From NCBI RefSeq assembly GCF_051859125.1, contig NZ_JBHYGG010000269.1, positions 37,646 to 101,645 on the forward strand: a stretch of DNA of 64,000 bases. Reading direction: 5' to 3'. The translations under genes and the position numbers were made by a program. This DNA comes from Gemmata sp051859125. Its GTDB lineage: Bacteria > Planctomycetota > Planctomycetia > Gemmatales > Gemmataceae. Position 1 is the first letter of the stretch; the number at the start of each line of letters is the position of its first letter. Of the stretch, positions 1 to 8,914 are shown piece by piece. A model generated the notes under the pieces. It was not told where the DNA came from. It made no database searches and saw nothing but the letters and a program-made list of their open reading frames with translations.

Positions 1-83
1 ACGGAGACCACGTGGACGGCGACGAACGTCTTGTTCAGCACCAGCACGCTCGCGTCCAAGGCCGAGTGCATACCGACATTCAT
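1..83 (-). CDS. HNH endonuclease-like protein, N-terminus only (partial)
   Basis: Reading the minus strand from ATG at 83, the peptide runs MNVGMHSALDASVLVLNKTF and continues through VAVHVVSV to the window edge. The pattern 'S-V-L-V-L-N-K-x-F-x-x-V-H-V' is the usual opening of the small HNH endonucleases common in planctomycetes and other bacteria, where it precedes the zinc-binding and HNH core. That core lies outside the window, so the nuclease assignment rests on the N-terminal signature alone. The next gene on this strand, mcrC, ends 214 bases upstream of this start. A link to that restriction module is possible but not shown. Confidence 0.5.
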   Translation of the reverse strand, partial: MNVGMHSALDASVLVLNKTFVAVHVVS

Positions 84-296
84 AGCTTCGCGGCCTTTCG
101 TGTCGGGAGGAAGCGGTCAGGTCGCCGGCCGCGGGGTGCGGTCGGCTCGTGCATAGGAGAGGCGCGGGCGGGCGACAAGGTTCAGACCCTCTTACATCAT
201 ACCCCTCGCTTTTTCCGCCCCGCAAGACCCCACCCCCGGTTCCCACGCTCTGTTTCACGTCACCTTCACCTTCCGCCCCTACGCCCGGAAAATTCG

Positions 297-1475
297 TCAG
301 AGCCCCCGGGGAAAGTGGGGTTTGCGTCCGATTCGGCCCAGTCGGGCGAGCGACCGGCGGCACTCCTCGCCGGTGCCGACCACGCACACGCGGACGAGTG
401 ACACCGCGACGCCACTCCCCGGCACCGCGAACGTGCGGCGGGCAAACCGGCGGCCGGGGTAGACCAGCGCGACGTGCCGCGCCCCTGTGGCGACCGCGTA
501 CGCGAGCACCTGGTGCAGGTCTTCCGCGTCCGGGGTCGGGCCGGGTGCCTTCCATTTCGCGTCGAGCACCACACGGGCGCTTCCCCGGTTCCGAACGACG
601 ACGTCGGGTTGCAACACGGTCGGGCCGACCGGGAACGCGGGCTGTTCCTCGACCGACCAATTCGGCCGTGCGGCGAGTTCGTCGGCCAGCCCGCAGGCGA
701 TCCAGCGCTCGAACGCCCGCGACAGGTCGGCCAGGAACGCCCCGGCACCGCTGCCGGGCAGTCGGGCGGCCGCGAACCCGTCGTGCAGCGTGCGGCACAG
801 GTCGAGGAGCGGCCGGTAGTGGGCGGCCCGCGGCTCGGCGTCGGCCGCGGCAAAGTCGGCGTCGGTGAGCGGTGCGGCGGGAACGCCCTCAAGTGAGAGG
901 GCCGCGTCCCGCAATTCGATTCGCGTGTTCGCCGCGAGTGCCGGGTTCGCGAGGAGCGCCTCGGCAACCGCCCGCGGGACGCGGTTCCACGGCGTGTCGA
1001 GGTCGAGCACGGACTCGGTGACGTGGAACCGGTCGGGGAACGCGCGGGCGGCCGCGTCGCGGAGGTGGTCGGCGATGCGGAACTTGCCGCGGAGGTACGG
1101 CGAGACGGTGTCGGTGTCGTGGTAGCCGGCGACGAGGGTCGTCGCCCGCAGGCGCGCCGCGAACTCGCGGGCGAGCGCGTCAAGCAGCCCGCCGCCGGGC
1201 TCGACCTCGCTCCCGCCCTCGTGCGCGGCGTGGGGCACCCCGAGGAGCATCCGCACGGTGGGCCACGGCACCTTCGGCGCGATGGCGACGCGAAGGGTGG
1301 GGGTGTCGAGCCAGCCGACGTACCCCCGCGGGGCGAGCCGGTACACGCCCCGCCGGAACGCGGGCACCACGTCGAGGACGTGCCGGGCGTTCGTGAGGAG
1401 GAACTCGACGTCCCCCCGCGGCAACCGCACCCGCCGCGCCCGCCGCTCGACGAGGTGTACCGTGGGCCGCGTCAC
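297..1475 (-). CDS. mcrC: McrC-like nuclease subunit of an McrBC-type restriction system
   Basis: This 392-residue protein starts at GTG 1475, overlapping the stop of the preceding gene in a GTGA junction, which indicates translational coupling. The N-terminal half (about residues 1-200) resembles the McrC recognition region, with the motif GYVGWLDTPTLRVAIAPK and the DTDTVSPYLRGKFRIADHLR segment. The C-terminal part carries a PD-(D/E)xK nuclease core: Asp291 in LQPDVVV, then Asp305-Ala-Lys307 in VVLDAKWK, followed by Gln322 in the HQVLAYA helix. In known McrBC systems McrC activates the McrB GTPase and cuts DNA, usually modified DNA. The McrB-type partner is two genes upstream on the same strand (2822-5416). 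Whether modified bases are the target here cannot be read from sequence. Confidence 0.82.
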   Translation of the reverse strand: MTRPTVHLVERRARRVRLPRGDVEFLLTNARHVLDVVPAFRRGVYRLAPRGYVGWLDTPTLRVAIAPKVPWPTVRMLLGVPHAAHEGGSEVEPGGGLLDALAREFAARLRATTLVAGYHDTDTVSPYLRGKFRIADHLRDAAARAFPDRFHVTESVLDLDTPWNRVPRAVAEALLANPALAANTRIELRDAALSLEGVPAAPLTDADFAAADAEPRAAHYRPLLDLCRTLHDGFAAARLPGSGAGAFLADLSRAFERWIACGLADELAARPNWSVEEQPAFPVGPTVLQPDVVVRNRGSARVVLDAKWKAPGPTPDAEDLHQVLAYAVATGARHVALVYPGRRFARRTFAVPGSGVAVSLVRVCVVGTGEECRRSLARLGRIGRKPHFPRGL

Positions 1476-2809
1476 GGCTTGGTCCCGGTCTTCGCGGGCT
1501 TGGGGCGGGCGTCGGGGTTCCACAGGCGGAACGCGATCTCGCCGCTCGGGCCGGCCGCGTGGACGGTGACGCCGTCGGGCCGCCTCGTGTACTTCAGCGG
1601 CTGGCCGTCGAACGGGTCGAGCGGCACGGCCGGCAGGAACTCGGGGCACAGGGCCGCGAGCGCGTCGGGCCACTGGCCCCGGGCCAGGCGGAACCGCTCG
1701 CACGCGATCCCCGTCGCCGCGCACCGCATCAGAGCGGTACTCGCCCAGAACTTCGGGGCCTCGGCCAGCACGGCGGCGGCCCGCGGGTGCGCGAGCGCGT
1801 ACTCCCGCGTCTGCGGCACCACCGGCAGCCCCTTGAACGCGGCGGGCTGCTCCTCGGCCGGGAGCCGGGCGGCCTCCGCGGCCTTGCCCGTCCAGTTGAG
1901 GAACGTCGCGTGGTCGCCGGGGATCGCCGACCGCTGCCGCCACGACACGAGCCGCGCCGCCGACTCCTCCGCGCCTGCCTGCTTCGCCTCATCGAGTACG
2001 GGTTCGCCCCGCACCAGCCGGTCGGTCAGGTCGGAGTAGTACGCGCGCTCGCCGACGATGGCGTACCGCAGCAGCGGCTCCTCGGCGTCGGCCGCCCACG
2101 CGGCCTGGAGCCGGTCCAGGCTGTTGCCCAGGTGGCTGCTGGCCAGCGCGCGTTCGAGCTGCGCCGTCGCGGTCGCCCGGAGGCGGACCCGCAACAATTG
2201 GTACTGGAAGAACGGGTCCGCCCCGATCGACCGCGAGACGTTGAGCGCCGCCAGGACGTTCGCCGCGACGCGGTCCGGGTCGCCGCGGTCGTCGGCGAGG
2301 AGCGAGTCGAGTTGGAGGATGGTGAGTGCGGTGTCGCGGACGTCGGCCCCGTCCGCGGCGGGCGGCTTGGGGAAGCCCGCGGGGTCGCGGGCACCGGTCG
2401 GGCGGTCCTTGAACTTCCGGGCGACCGCGACCGACGGCCCGGCCTTCGTCACCAACCGTCGGGCCGCTTCAAGGGTCCGCTCCGGGGGCGCGGCGTTGGG
2501 CGGCAGCGCGGCGACCTCCTTGAGCACCCGCTTCTGCTCCGGCTCCTCGGCCCAGTCGCCGGGCAGGTCGGCCAGAACGTCCTTGGCCAGTTCGGTGCCG
2601 TTCTGACCGGGCGGCAGCGCCGGGCGGGCGGCGGGGAGCTTGTCCCACCGCCAGTTCGGGTCGGCGGCGTCCCGCTCGGCGACCGCGGCGGCCAAGTCGC
2701 GCTCGCCCGTGCGGCGCTCCCACTCGCGCTCGGCCACGATCCACCCGAGGCTCCCGAACACCCCGACGGCAACGGCGAGCACGCAGATCAGCACCTTCTT
2801 GTCGCGCAT
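1472..2809 (-). CDS. Membrane-anchored protein of unknown function between mcrB and mcrC
   Basis: A 445-residue protein. Residues 5-24 (KVLICVLAVAVGVFGSLGWI) form a membrane anchor or uncleaved signal, so the rest is probably outside the cytoplasm. The body is helix-rich with many Ala, Leu and Arg residues. The C-terminal third contains a pattern (ARGQWPDALAALCPEFLPAV, then PLDPFDGQPLKY) seen in planctomycete proteins of unknown function that combine a helical domain with a short LDPFDG-type motif. It starts 12 bases after the McrB-like gene and its stop overlaps the mcrC start, so the three genes look like one transcript. Its position inside a restriction operon is odd for a membrane protein. 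I do not recognise a specific function. Confidence 0.75.
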   Translation of the reverse strand: MRDKKVLICVLAVAVGVFGSLGWIVAEREWERRTGERDLAAAVAERDAADPNWRWDKLPAARPALPPGQNGTELAKDVLADLPGDWAEEPEQKRVLKEVAALPPNAAPPERTLEAARRLVTKAGPSVAVARKFKDRPTGARDPAGFPKPPAADGADVRDTALTILQLDSLLADDRGDPDRVAANVLAALNVSRSIGADPFFQYQLLRVRLRATATAQLERALASSHLGNSLDRLQAAWAADAEEPLLRYAIVGERAYYSDLTDRLVRGEPVLDEAKQAGAEESAARLVSWRQRSAIPGDHATFLNWTGKAAEAARLPAEEQPAAFKGLPVVPQTREYALAHPRAAAVLAEAPKFWASTALMRCAATGIACERFRLARGQWPDALAALCPEFLPAVPLDPFDGQPLKYTRRPDGVTVHAAGPSGEIAFRLWNPDARPKPAKTGTKP

Positions 2810-2821
2810 TTCGGGCGGTCC

Positions 2822-5416
2822 TCACGAGTTGGGTACGGGCCTTGCGCGGCGGGCCGGGCGGTCGCCGAGCAGGCGGTCGGGCGTGTAGTCCTTGAGCCGG
2901 TCCTCGCGGCCCCCGAGGTAGTCGAGCAGCAGCGGGCGGACGTGGTGGTCCCACACGGCGCTCAGCTTCTCGCGGGTCAGGTCCGGCACCATGAAGAAGC
3001 TGTGGCCGACGTGCCGCCCCGGGCCGAGGTCGCGGGCGAGCCGGTCGTTCAGCTCCTCGAACAGCCGCACCGCCCGCGGGCCGAACGTCTCGTCGGCGTC
3101 GGCCGGCGGGTGCTCCGCGTACCACCGCGAGAGGAGCGCCGGGTCGGCCGGCATGTCCACGAACGAGAACCGGCGGCGGAGCGCCTGGTCGAGCGCCACC
3201 GCCGAGCGGTCGAGCGGGTTCATCGTCGCGAGCAGGAACAGGTTCTCCGGGAGCCGGAACGCCCGCTTCGAGTACGGCAGCGTGAGCGCCTGGTCGCGGT
3301 ACTCCAACAAGAACAGCAGCTCGCCGAAGATGCGGGGCAGGTTCCCGCGGTTCAGCTCGTCCACGACGAGGACGTGCGGCTCGCTCGGGCGCGCGGCGGC
3401 CTGTGCGGCGAACTCGGCCAGCACGCCGTCCTCGACCGGGTACGTCACCTCGCTCCGCCCGTCGGCCTCGGCGGTCCGCACGCGGATCCCCTCGACGAAC
3501 TCCTCGTAGCTGTACGCCGGGTGGAACTGCACGAGCCGCACGCACCCCGGGCGGTCGTGCGTGAGCAGCCGCGCGAGGCACCGGGCGACGTGCGTCTTCC
3601 CGGTGCCCGGCACGCCCTGGAGCACGAGTTGCTTCTTGAGGCGGAGCAGGCCGAGGACGCGGTCGAGCCACACGTCGGAGAGGAACGTCTCGCGGTGGAA
3701 CGTGGCCGGGTCGTAGGCGGCCGGGGCGTCGGGCGCGCCGGCGCGGTGCCGGAGCAGCGCGAGCGGGTCGGCGTCGGCGGCGCACGCGAACAGCGGCAGG
3801 AGCCGGTCGAACGTCAGCAGCACCTCCCCGGGAAGGTCGTCACCCCGCAGCGCGGGATCGGCCGGCGCGCGATGCACGCCCGCGGCGACGGTCTTGTGCG
3901 TCGCCCACGCCCGCAGGTCAGCCGGGGTTCGCACGGCCACTTCCTGTGCGAGGTCGTCGCCGGCCCAGAACCGGCAGCCGCCGAGGAGCCGGCCGGGAGC
4001 GAGCGCGCGGAACACCGCCTCGCCGTGCTCCTGCACCGCCTTGCGGAACTGCCCGCCGGCGTCGCGGGCGGTGCGGCCCAGGTGGAACCCGTACCGCACC
4101 CCGTCGGCCGCGACCCGCACGAAAAACTGCGCGTCGGCCCGCTTGTTCGCGCGGCTCTTGCGGTAGAACGTCACCCACTGAACGGGCTGGTACGGTGACC
4201 CGCGGCCGAAGTCGTTCTTGCAAATGCTGGTGAGCGCGCGGCCGGTGCGTGCGTCGCACTCCAGGTCCCACCCGTGCTCGCGGTTCAGCACCGGTCGCAC
4301 GTACCGCTCGGCGACCGCCTCGCACAGCTCGACGAGCGGCTCGCGGAGCGCGAACTGGTAGCGGTCGTGGTTCGCGGCCATCCAGTCGCGGGTGTTTCCG
4401 GCCGTGAGGTCGCCCAGGAACCGGAACGTGTCGGTGCAGAACCCGCGGAACCCGGCGGGCTCCGGCTCGGGGGCCGGTTGTCCGGCCGCGGCGACCACGT
4501 CGGCAAGCTCGAGCGGGTGGACCCGGAACGTGTCGCCCAGCACGGCCGCGACCTCGCACCACAGAATCGCACGTTCGACGAGGGGAAGGGCGGGGGAGTA
4601 CGCATCGTCGAGAAGGGGCAGGGCGGTTTCCCAGGCAGCGTCGGGGTACGCGCAGCGGAACGCAGCGAAGGCCGCCCCGTAGTTCCCGTCGCGTGACTCG
4701 GCCACGAACCGGCTGACCGCTTCGAGGACACCCGCGGGCGCTTCGCGGAGCCGCTTCTTCAGCGGGTGCCGCACGCGCACCTCGCGCACCGCCTGCTGGA
4801 TCGCGTCCGCCCCGACGCCCCAAGCAAACGATGCGGGGCCGGCCGCGGCGGGGGGCAACTCGCGGCCGTTCGTGCGCGAGACCCGTTCGAGGAAGTCCGA
4901 CACCTGCGCCGGCGTGAGGTCCTCGGCGGCCTCACTCACCCGCGCGTACCCGGCGACCGTGGCGGCGAACCGCTCGGCGGGGCTGTGCAGGTTCTCGGGG
5001 AACAGGCCGAGCGCCCGCAGGCCGCGCTCGGCCGCCGGGCACCACAGCGGGGCCAAGTCGCCGGCCAGCACGACGGCCGCCCAGAAGCCCGGCCCGAGCC
5101 CGGGGACGTGGTACGGCTCGCCGGGCGTGACGCACCGGCCGAGGCGATCCGCGAGCGGGTCGGACCCGCGGAACAGGTGCGCGAGCGCGTGCCGGAGGAA
5201 CCGCACCTCGCGGCCGACGGTGCCGGGGTGGAACGCGACCGGAACCGCGCTCGCCGCGACCCGGGTGAGCGCGTCGGCGAGGGCGTCGTCAGGTTGCGTG
5301 TCGGGGTCAGCGAGACGAGGGGCGGAGTGATCGGCGCGCGGGTCGGTAGCGGCCCGGTACTGCGCGAGTAGTGGGGCGAGCGGGAGCGAGCGGCGGTGCG
5401 GGGAGTCCTTCGCCAT
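2822..5416 (-). CDS. mcrB: McrB-type AAA+ GTPase with an embedded DUF2461-like domain
   Basis: This 864-residue protein has three parts. Residues 1-320 are an unassigned helical region. Residues about 323-475 resemble the DUF2461 family (FRFLGDLTAGNTRDWMAANHDRY, later SPYQPVQWVTFYRKSRANKR). Residues about 575-840 are an McrB-type AAA+ motor with Walker A GVPGTGKTH (601-609), Walker B LVVDELNRGN (683-692), the McrB signature TMNPLDRS (731-738) and arginine residues in QALRRRF (744-750). In McrBC systems this subunit hydrolyses GTP and drives DNA translocation, while its N-terminal domain reads the DNA target. Here the usual DUF3578 or EVE-type reader is absent and the DUF2461-like segment occupies that place. 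McrC lies downstream at 297-1475. The GTPase call is firm. The reader role of the N-terminal half is inference. Confidence 0.85.
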   Translation of the reverse strand: MAKDSPHRRSLPLAPLLAQYRAATDPRADHSAPRLADPDTQPDDALADALTRVAASAVPVAFHPGTVGREVRFLRHALAHLFRGSDPLADRLGRCVTPGEPYHVPGLGPGFWAAVVLAGDLAPLWCPAAERGLRALGLFPENLHSPAERFAATVAGYARVSEAAEDLTPAQVSDFLERVSRTNGRELPPAAAGPASFAWGVGADAIQQAVREVRVRHPLKKRLREAPAGVLEAVSRFVAESRDGNYGAAFAAFRCAYPDAAWETALPLLDDAYSPALPLVERAILWCEVAAVLGDTFRVHPLELADVVAAAGQPAPEPEPAGFRGFCTDTFRFLGDLTAGNTRDWMAANHDRYQFALREPLVELCEAVAERYVRPVLNREHGWDLECDARTGRALTSICKNDFGRGSPYQPVQWVTFYRKSRANKRADAQFFVRVAADGVRYGFHLGRTARDAGGQFRKAVQEHGEAVFRALAPGRLLGGCRFWAGDDLAQEVAVRTPADLRAWATHKTVAAGVHRAPADPALRGDDLPGEVLLTFDRLLPLFACAADADPLALLRHRAGAPDAPAAYDPATFHRETFLSDVWLDRVLGLLRLKKQLVLQGVPGTGKTHVARCLARLLTHDRPGCVRLVQFHPAYSYEEFVEGIRVRTAEADGRSEVTYPVEDGVLAEFAAQAAARPSEPHVLVVDELNRGNLPRIFGELLFLLEYRDQALTLPYSKRAFRLPENLFLLATMNPLDRSAVALDQALRRRFSFVDMPADPALLSRWYAEHPPADADETFGPRAVRLFEELNDRLARDLGPGRHVGHSFFMVPDLTREKLSAVWDHHVRPLLLDYLGGREDRLKDYTPDRLLGDRPARRARPVPNS

Positions 5417-5531
5417 CGACCGGGAGCCGTGCGGGACGGAGCGACCGGGTGGATCGTATCAGATTTGCTGGCCGAAGTCGTGCTGCGAGGCGCCAGAAAG
5501 CGCGCCCGACTCGCAGATCGGAGGAACGCAG

Positions 5532-5733
5532 GTTGATCCGCAGATTACACAGATGGACGCAAACCTTCAGACAGCGGAACAGAAGAGATTTATCCACAGA
5601 TTACGCAGAAGACACAGATTTCAGAGACAAGAAACCAGAGGGCAGAAGACAAAGACCAGTCGGACCCAGCAGCATGCCGTTCTGTCCTCTGTCCTCTGTC
5701 TGAAAATCTGTGTCTTCTGCGTAATCTGTGGAT
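5532..5733. repeat. Long inverted repeat of the 'CACAGATTAC' type in an AT-richer gap
   Basis: In the 334-base gap between the McrB-like gene and ffh, positions 5592-5625 and 5699-5733 are inverted copies of a 34-35-base sequence (core ATCCACAGATTACGCAGAAG) differing by one inserted base. A third, divergent single copy (GATCCGCAGATTACACAGAT) lies at about 5534-5553. The stretch is visibly richer in A and T than the genes around it. Its end is close to the 3' end of ffh, so a transcribed hairpin could act as a terminator, but the 73-base loop fits a mobile or REP-like element better. No gene is visible in the gap. Confidence 0.75.
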
Positions 5734-5750
5734 CACTCTCTTCTTCTATC

Positions 5751-7196
5751 TCACCGCTTCTTCTTTTTCTTCTTCCGCTCCTCGGCGCGCTCCTTGGCGG
5801 TCTTGCGGTGGCCGGTGTCGCCCTTGGTCTTGAACTGGTCCATGCCGCCCGGCATGAACGCGCCGGCCTTGCCCAGGCCGGTCACCATCTTGAGCCGCTG
5901 CCACATGCTCATCGTGGCCATCTGCTTCATCAACCCGCGGACCTGGTCGAACTGCTTGAGGAACTGGTTCACCTCGTGCGGCTCGACCCCGGCCCCGCGG
6001 GCGATCCGGCGGCGGCGGGGCGTGTCGATCGTGTCCGGGTCGGCCTTCTCCTGCTTCGTCATCGAGTCGATCATCCCCTGCACCCGCTTGAGCGCCTGCT
6101 CGGGGTCCTCGCCCTCGGGGATCATGTCGGACATCCCGGGCATCTTCGAGATCATGTCCTTCATGCCCATCTTCGCGATCATCTTGAACTGCTCGCGGAA
6201 CATCTCCAGCGTGAAGTTCCCCTTCTGCAGCGCCTCCTGCTGCTTCTTCATCTCCTCTTCGCCGATGTCCTGCTGGATCGTCTGGATCTTCTCCACGATC
6301 CCCATCAGGTCGCCCTGGCCGAGGATGCGCCCGGCCATGCGCTCGGGGATGAAGTCTTCGAGCTTGTCGACCTTCTCGCCGACGCCGACGAACTTGATCG
6401 GCACGCCCGTCACGCCCTTGATGGAGAGCGCCGCGCCGCCGCGGGCGTCGCCGTCGAGCTTGGTGAGGATGCAGGCGTTGAGTTCGAGCGCGTCGTTGAA
6501 CGCCTTGGCGACGTTCGCGGCTTCCTGGCCGATCATCGCGTCGACGACGAGGTAGCACTCGTCGGGCTTCACGAGCTTGTCGATCCGTTTCAGCTCGTCC
6601 ATCAGCTCCGTGTCGATCTGGAGCCGGCCGGCGGTGTCGAGGATGACGATGTCGCACAGCGTGCGCTTCGCCTGCGCGACGGCGTTGCGGCACACGTCGA
6701 CCGGGTTCGTCTTCTCGCTGTAGACCGGCACGCCGATCTGCTCGCCGAGCGTCTGGAGCTGCTCGACGGCCCCCGGGCGCTGCAGGTCGGCCGCCGCGAG
6801 GAGCGGCTTGCGGCCCTTGGCCTGGAGCGTCAGCGCGAGCTTCGCGGCGGTCGTCGTCTTGCCCGACCCCTGGAGCCCGCACAGCATGATGACCGCCGGG
6901 CGGTCGGCCCGCTGCGGGATCTTGGGGTCCACCGGCCCCATGAGCAGGCACAGTTCCTCGTAGACGATCTTGACGATCTGCTCCGACGGATCGACGCGCG
7001 CGAGCACGTCCTGTCCGAGCGACTTGGCCTCGACGCGGGCGATGAAGTCGTTGAGGACGTTGAAGTTGACGTCGGCCTCGAGGAACGCGCGGCGGACCTC
7101 GCGCAGACCCTCCCGGACGTTCTCGGGGGTGAGCCGGCCGCGGCCGCGGAGCTTCTTGAATGCGTCGCTCAGCCCGCGGGTGATGCCTTCGAACAT
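5751..7196 (-). CDS. ffh: Signal recognition particle protein Ffh
   Basis: SRP54-type GTPase of 481 residues that binds signal sequences and 4.5S RNA and delivers ribosomes to the FtsY receptor at the membrane. The start is placed at ATG 7196 (MFEGITRGLSDAFKKL), the normal Ffh N-terminus, rather than the upstream in-frame ATG at 7238. The N domain (about 1-90) is followed by the G domain with GLQGSGKTT (P loop), DTAGR and TKLDGDARGG. The methionine-rich M domain follows (MFREQFKMIAKMGMKDMISK, then GAGVEPHEVNQFLKQF). The C-terminus ends in an unusually long lysine run (ERKKKKKKR). It appears monocistronic with an inverted repeat downstream. Confidence 0.97.
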   Translation of the reverse strand: MFEGITRGLSDAFKKLRGRGRLTPENVREGLREVRRAFLEADVNFNVLNDFIARVEAKSLGQDVLARVDPSEQIVKIVYEELCLLMGPVDPKIPQRADRPAVIMLCGLQGSGKTTTAAKLALTLQAKGRKPLLAAADLQRPGAVEQLQTLGEQIGVPVYSEKTNPVDVCRNAVAQAKRTLCDIVILDTAGRLQIDTELMDELKRIDKLVKPDECYLVVDAMIGQEAANVAKAFNDALELNACILTKLDGDARGGAALSIKGVTGVPIKFVGVGEKVDKLEDFIPERMAGRILGQGDLMGIVEKIQTIQQDIGEEEMKKQQEALQKGNFTLEMFREQFKMIAKMGMKDMISKMPGMSDMIPEGEDPEQALKRVQGMIDSMTKQEKADPDTIDTPRRRRIARGAGVEPHEVNQFLKQFDQVRGLMKQMATMSMWQRLKMVTGLGKAGAFMPGGMDQFKTKGDTGHRKTAKERAEERKKKKKKR

Positions 7197-7369
7197 GTCT
7201 CGCGTCTCGCTCGGGAGTGGGCGCGTGCGGCACGCCAACCGTTACGTTACTTTAAGACAACGCCGGTGCCCCTTCAACGGACCGAAAGCCGGACCGGTCT
7301 CGCCGGTATGGTCTGTCCTCGGAGCCGGACCCGTGGTTCGCACGATGGACCTGTGATTTGCACCCCGGA

Positions 7370-7416
7370 CCCGGGGTTCACACCCCGGGCTACGAACTGC
7401 CGCCCCCTCCGGGGGC
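7370..7416. repeat. Two tandem GC hairpins upstream of the beta-propeller gene
   Basis: Positions 7370-7377 and 7382-7389 form a perfect 8-base stem (CCCGGGGT / ACCCCGGG) with a 4-base loop. A second hairpin at 7402-7416 (GCCCCC, TCC, GGGGGC) follows at once. They lie in the 273-base divergent gap between ffh and the next gene. Their sequence style matches palindromes elsewhere in this window. A role in transcription is not evident. Confidence 0.6.
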
Positions 7417-7469
7417 TAAAACCGTCGGTTCGCGGCGCGCCCCCGGACCGGTGCCGTTGAGGAGTTCTC

Positions 7470-8849
7470 ATGCGTTACTCTCTCGCGACTCTCGTGTTCG
7501 CCTCGTTCGCGGCCGCACTCCCGGCCGACGACTGGCCGCAGTGGCTCGGGCCGAAGCGCGACGGCGTGTGGCGCGAGGCCGGGGTGGTCGAGACGCTCCC
7601 GGCCGGCGGCCCGAAGGCGCTGTGGCGCGTCCCGGTCGGCGTCGGGTACTCCGGGCCGGCAGTCACCCAGGGGAAGGTGTTCGTCACCGACCTCGTCCCG
7701 GCCGCCGGCGCGAAGCTCCCCGACAGCGGGTTCGCCAAGAACGTCCGCGTCCCAGCCAACGAGCGGGTGCTGTGCCTCGACGAGAAGACCGGCAAGGAAC
7801 TCTGGAAGCACGAGTACCCGGTCGAGTACACGATCAGCTACGCCGCCGGCCCGCGGTGTACGCCGACAGTCGACGGCGACCGCGTCTACGCGCTCGGCGC
7901 GATGGGGCACCTCGTCTGCCTCGACGTCGCGACCGGCAAGCCCGTGTGGTCGAAGAACTTCATCCAGGACTACGACGCGGCGCTGCCCGTGTGGGGGTTC
8001 GCGGCGCACCCGCTCGTGGACGGCGACAAGCTCATCTGTCTGGTCGGCGGCACCGAGTCGCGGCTCGTGGTCGCGTTCGACAAGAAGACCGGCAAGCAAC
8101 TGTGGGCCGCGGAGAGCTGCTCGGGCGACTTCGGGTACTGCCCGCCGGTGATCTACGAGTTCGGCGGCACGCGCCAGCTCATCGTGTGGCACACCAGGGC
8201 CGTGCTCGGCCTCGACCCCGACACCGGCAAGCGGATCTGGCGCGTCGACTTCGAGGCGAAGTACGCTCTCACCGCCCCGATGCCGCGGAAGGTCGGCGAC
8301 CAGCTCTTCGTCACGTCGTTCTACAACGGCTCGATGCTGCTCAACGTGACCGCGGACAAGGCGACGATCGCCTGGAAGAGCAAGGCCCGTGGCGAGATGC
8401 CGGCCCAGACCACCGACCTCAGCTCGATCATGCCGACGCCCGTGGTCGACGGCGACCACACCTACGGCGTGTGCAGCTACGGACAGTTGCGGTGCATCAA
8501 GACGGCCACCGGCGAGCGCGTGTGGGAGACGATGAAGGCGACCCGCGGCGCGCTCACGCCCGCTAAAGTGGCGGCCGGCGACGAGCCCGCCACGACCGAG
8601 CGGTGGAGCAACGCCTTTCTGGTCAAGCACGAGGACCGGTACTTCCTGTTCAACGAGCAGGGCGACCTGATCGTCGCGAAGCTGAGCCCGAAGGGGTACG
8701 AGGAGCTGAGCCGGGCGCACCTGATCGACCCGACGAACGTGATGGCCGGCAACGGCCGCAAGGTGGTGTGGATGCACCCCGCGTTCGCCGACAAGTGCGT
8801 CTTCGTCCGCAACGACAAGGAACTCACGTGCTTCTCGCTGGCGAAGTGA
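7470..8849 (+). CDS. Secreted PQQ-like beta-propeller (BamB-like) protein
   Basis: A 459-residue exported protein with a short signal peptide (MRYSLATLVFASFAAALPAD). It opens with DWPQWLGPKRDGVW, typical of the planctomycete 'PQQ-binding-like beta-propeller repeat' family. Repeated blade motifs of the form 'LCLDEKTGKELWKHEYP', 'VCLDVATGKPVWSKNF' and 'VAFDKKTGKQLWAAES' are spaced about 50-60 residues apart and give a propeller of roughly seven to eight blades. These proteins sit in the periplasm, and most have no demonstrated cofactor or enzymatic activity. A GAGGAG ribosome-binding site lies 8 bases before the ATG. It is probably transcribed alone, since the next gene has its own candidate promoter. 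Confidence 0.9.
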   Translation: MRYSLATLVFASFAAALPADDWPQWLGPKRDGVWREAGVVETLPAGGPKALWRVPVGVGYSGPAVTQGKVFVTDLVPAAGAKLPDSGFAKNVRVPANERVLCLDEKTGKELWKHEYPVEYTISYAAGPRCTPTVDGDRVYALGAMGHLVCLDVATGKPVWSKNFIQDYDAALPVWGFAAHPLVDGDKLICLVGGTESRLVVAFDKKTGKQLWAAESCSGDFGYCPPVIYEFGGTRQLIVWHTRAVLGLDPDTGKRIWRVDFEAKYALTAPMPRKVGDQLFVTSFYNGSMLLNVTADKATIAWKSKARGEMPAQTTDLSSIMPTPVVDGDHTYGVCSYGQLRCIKTATGERVWETMKATRGALTPAKVAAGDEPATTERWSNAFLVKHEDRYFLFNEQGDLIVAKLSPKGYEELSRAHLIDPTNVMAGNGRKVVWMHPAFADKCVFVRNDKELTCFSLAK

Positions 8850-8914
8850 CCCCGGCGGGGGACGCCGAACGGGGCCCACCGTTCGGGCGTTCGGGCCGGG
8901 GCGGCCGAAAAGCG

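Noticed and set aside
12..401. 129-codon plus-strand frame at the window start
   Set aside because: Antisense to the HNH-like N-terminus and the mcrC end; no signal or domain.
1559..4198. 879-codon plus-strand open frame opposite the anchored protein and the McrB-type gene
   Set aside because: Composition is Arg/Val/Gly/Leu-rich without domains, a shadow of the GC-rich minus-strand genes that have clear motifs.
7274..7471. 65-codon minus-strand frame in the ffh/propeller gap
   Set aside because: Composed of palindrome sequence; no ribosome-binding site or protein-like composition.
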